From positions 5,952,001-6,016,000 of the forward strand of contig CP099652.1 in assembly GCA_024123955.1 (NCBI GenBank): a DNA stretch of 64,000 nt, in the 5' to 3' direction. Each line of letters starts with the position of its first letter. Position 1 is the first letter of the stretch. Shown piece by piece: positions 63,109 to 64,000 of this stretch. Source of the DNA: Oxalobacteraceae bacterium OTU3CINTB1 (lineage in GTDB: Bacteria; Pseudomonadota; Gammaproteobacteria; Burkholderiales; Burkholderiaceae_D). The notes under the pieces were generated by a model, which ran no database searches, was not told the origin of the DNA, and saw only the letters and a program-made list of their open reading frames with translations. A program made the position numbers and the translations under genes.

Positions 63109-64000
63109 TTAAGCCTGCTTGCGGCGGCGCGCCATGAAGCCGAGCAGACCCAGGCCGGCCATCAGCATGGCGTAGGTTTCCGGTTCCGGCACGGCGCCGG
63201 CGAAGGTGTTGATGTGGATCTCGGCGCGTGAATCGAGGTTGTTGACGTAGACGCCACCTTCGATGTTGGCGTTGTTGATCAGATCGGCGTTGACGGCCAG
63301 GATCGAGCCGCCGAACTCGGCGTTGATGGTCAGGTCGGTCGCGTTGTAGAAGTTCCAGATGACCTTCTGGCCGGCTTCACGTGCGCTACCGCCCAGGAAG
63401 TTATCGTTGATCACGGCCGAGGTGATGCCGGTGTTCATGTAGACCGAGGTGGCGCCGTTGAAGTTGAAGCTGAATTCGTGCACCAGGTTCTGGTTGAACA
63501 GCGTGCTTTCGATGCCGGTCAAATCAAACACCGCCGCGCCCTGGCTGTTGACCTTGGCGTTGAAAGTGGCCTTGCCCGAATCGATGACGACACTGCTGCC
63601 GGTCGACGTAAACGTTTTCATCGTATTGGACAGATGGCCCAGCACCTGGCCCATGTCGGTCGACGTCGCGGCGGCCGAGTTGGTCGCCTGCAGGCTGCCG
63701 GCCGCTACGGAGTTGAGCTTGGTCACGTTGACGTTGCCGCCGTTGGTGCTGCCCTGGACGTAGACGCTGCCGTTGCCGTTGTAGCTGGTGTTGATCGAGT
63801 TGCCGTAGATCGCGCTGCTGCCGTTGTTGACGATGGAATCGACAACGTTGCCGTAGACCACGGCGCCCTTGTCGGTGACCTGGGTGTTGCTCATGGCTGG
63901 CTGGCCGGCGGCGACGCCGACGCCCCTGACCGTCACCGCTGCGTAATCGGACGCGCGGATGTCTTGCGGATGCATGCCCAGCACGGCACCATTGCCCTGC
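63109..64000 (-). CDS. PEP-CTERM protein, choice-of-anchor A-like (5' end outside window)
   Basis: At least 296 residues are visible; the frame stays open to the window edge, so the N-terminus with its signal peptide is missing (an internal GTG at 63984 is not a convincing start). The body is beta-helix-like with repeated Asn/Gly/Val turns ('GAVVYGNVVDSIVNNGSSAI', 'GGSILAVNADLINNANIEGG'), as in choice-of-anchor A surface proteins. The C-terminal sorting signal is 'VPEPETYAMLMAGLGLLGF' followed by MARRRKQA. The function is presumably structural or surface-associated. Confidence 0.88.
   Translation of the reverse strand, partial: QGNGAVLGMHPQDIRASDYAAVTVRGVGVAAGQPAMSNTQVTDKGAVVYGNVVDSIVNNGSSAIYGNSINTSYNGNGSVYVQGSTNGGNVNVTKLNSVAAGSLQATNSAAATSTDMGQVLGHLSNTMKTFTSTGSSVVIDSGKATFNAKVNSQGAAVFDLTGIESTLFNQNLVHEFSFNFNGATSVYMNTGITSAVINDNFLGGSAREAGQKVIWNFYNATDLTINAEFGGSILAVNADLINNANIEGGVYVNNLDSRAEIHINTFAGAVPEPETYAMLMAGLGLLGFMARRRKQA

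Overview
The window is high-GC, densely packed bacterial chromosome. PEP-CTERM sorting signals, pqiABC, preTA, a PaoABC-type aldehyde oxidoreductase, many LysR/AraC/TetR regulators and a 'GTAGGGCGGATTAG' palindromic repeat family suggest a betaproteobacterium of the Oxalobacteraceae type (Massilia/Duganella/Janthinobacterium relatives). That placement is inference; there is no rRNA here to confirm it. I see no tRNA, rRNA, CRISPR array, prophage or intact insertion sequence.

1-31 kb is a string of small redox and detoxification units, each next to its own regulator. (a) A NemR-like TetR repressor controls an aldehyde dehydrogenase / NemA-like ene-reductase / short-chain dehydrogenase operon, with near-identical palindromic operators in front of the operon and of the repressor gene. 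(b) An alcohol dehydrogenase is followed by a WYL regulator. (c) An AraC regulator faces a lone molybdopterin (PaoC-like) subunit. (d) AraC, a CAD-type alcohol dehydrogenase and katG follow, then a carboxymuconolactone decarboxylase-like gene with a LysR gene. (e) A LysR regulator faces an SDR plus limonene-epoxide-hydrolase-like pair. (f) A complete PaoABC operon. (g) A cyclophilin-like protein and MFS exporter face a LysR regulator. (h) A frameshifted Fic gene, a cyclase-family protein, dkgB facing its LysR neighbour, and a YqjM/XenA-type ene-reductase.

31-42.6 kb holds a PEP-CTERM surface protein, an SDR, a frameshifted LysR gene facing a pirin and a DoxX gene, a PEP-mutase-family gene, DNA polymerase II (polB) with a clear LexA box, a phosphatase-like protein whose catalytic histidine is replaced by serine, and pqiABC.

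42.7-63 kb is a nucleobase-catabolism region. The purine part has an M20 hydrolase, urate oxidase PuuD with a cytochrome c tail, a LysR regulator, and an OHCU decarboxylase-allantoate amidohydrolase fusion. The pyrimidine part is one long minus-strand run read in this order: beta-alanine-type transaminase, alanine dehydrogenase, mmsA, preT, preA, NCS1 permease, dihydropyrimidinase, beta-ureidopropionase-type amidohydrolase, and a TPR/glycosyltransferase-like protein. Together these could import uracil or thymine and take it to beta-alanine and then to acetyl- or propionyl-CoA, with alanine recycled to pyruvate. Divergent from the run are a MocR-type regulator and an overlapping RutR-like TetR regulator. 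The window ends inside a second PEP-CTERM gene.

No wholly novel system is evident. The strongest leads are the NemR-type operator pair, the pyrimidine-to-acyl-CoA operon with two regulators and an unexplained TPR protein, REP elements that supply stop codons to two convergent genes, the orphan PaoC-like subunit, and the RHG-to-RSG phosphatase.
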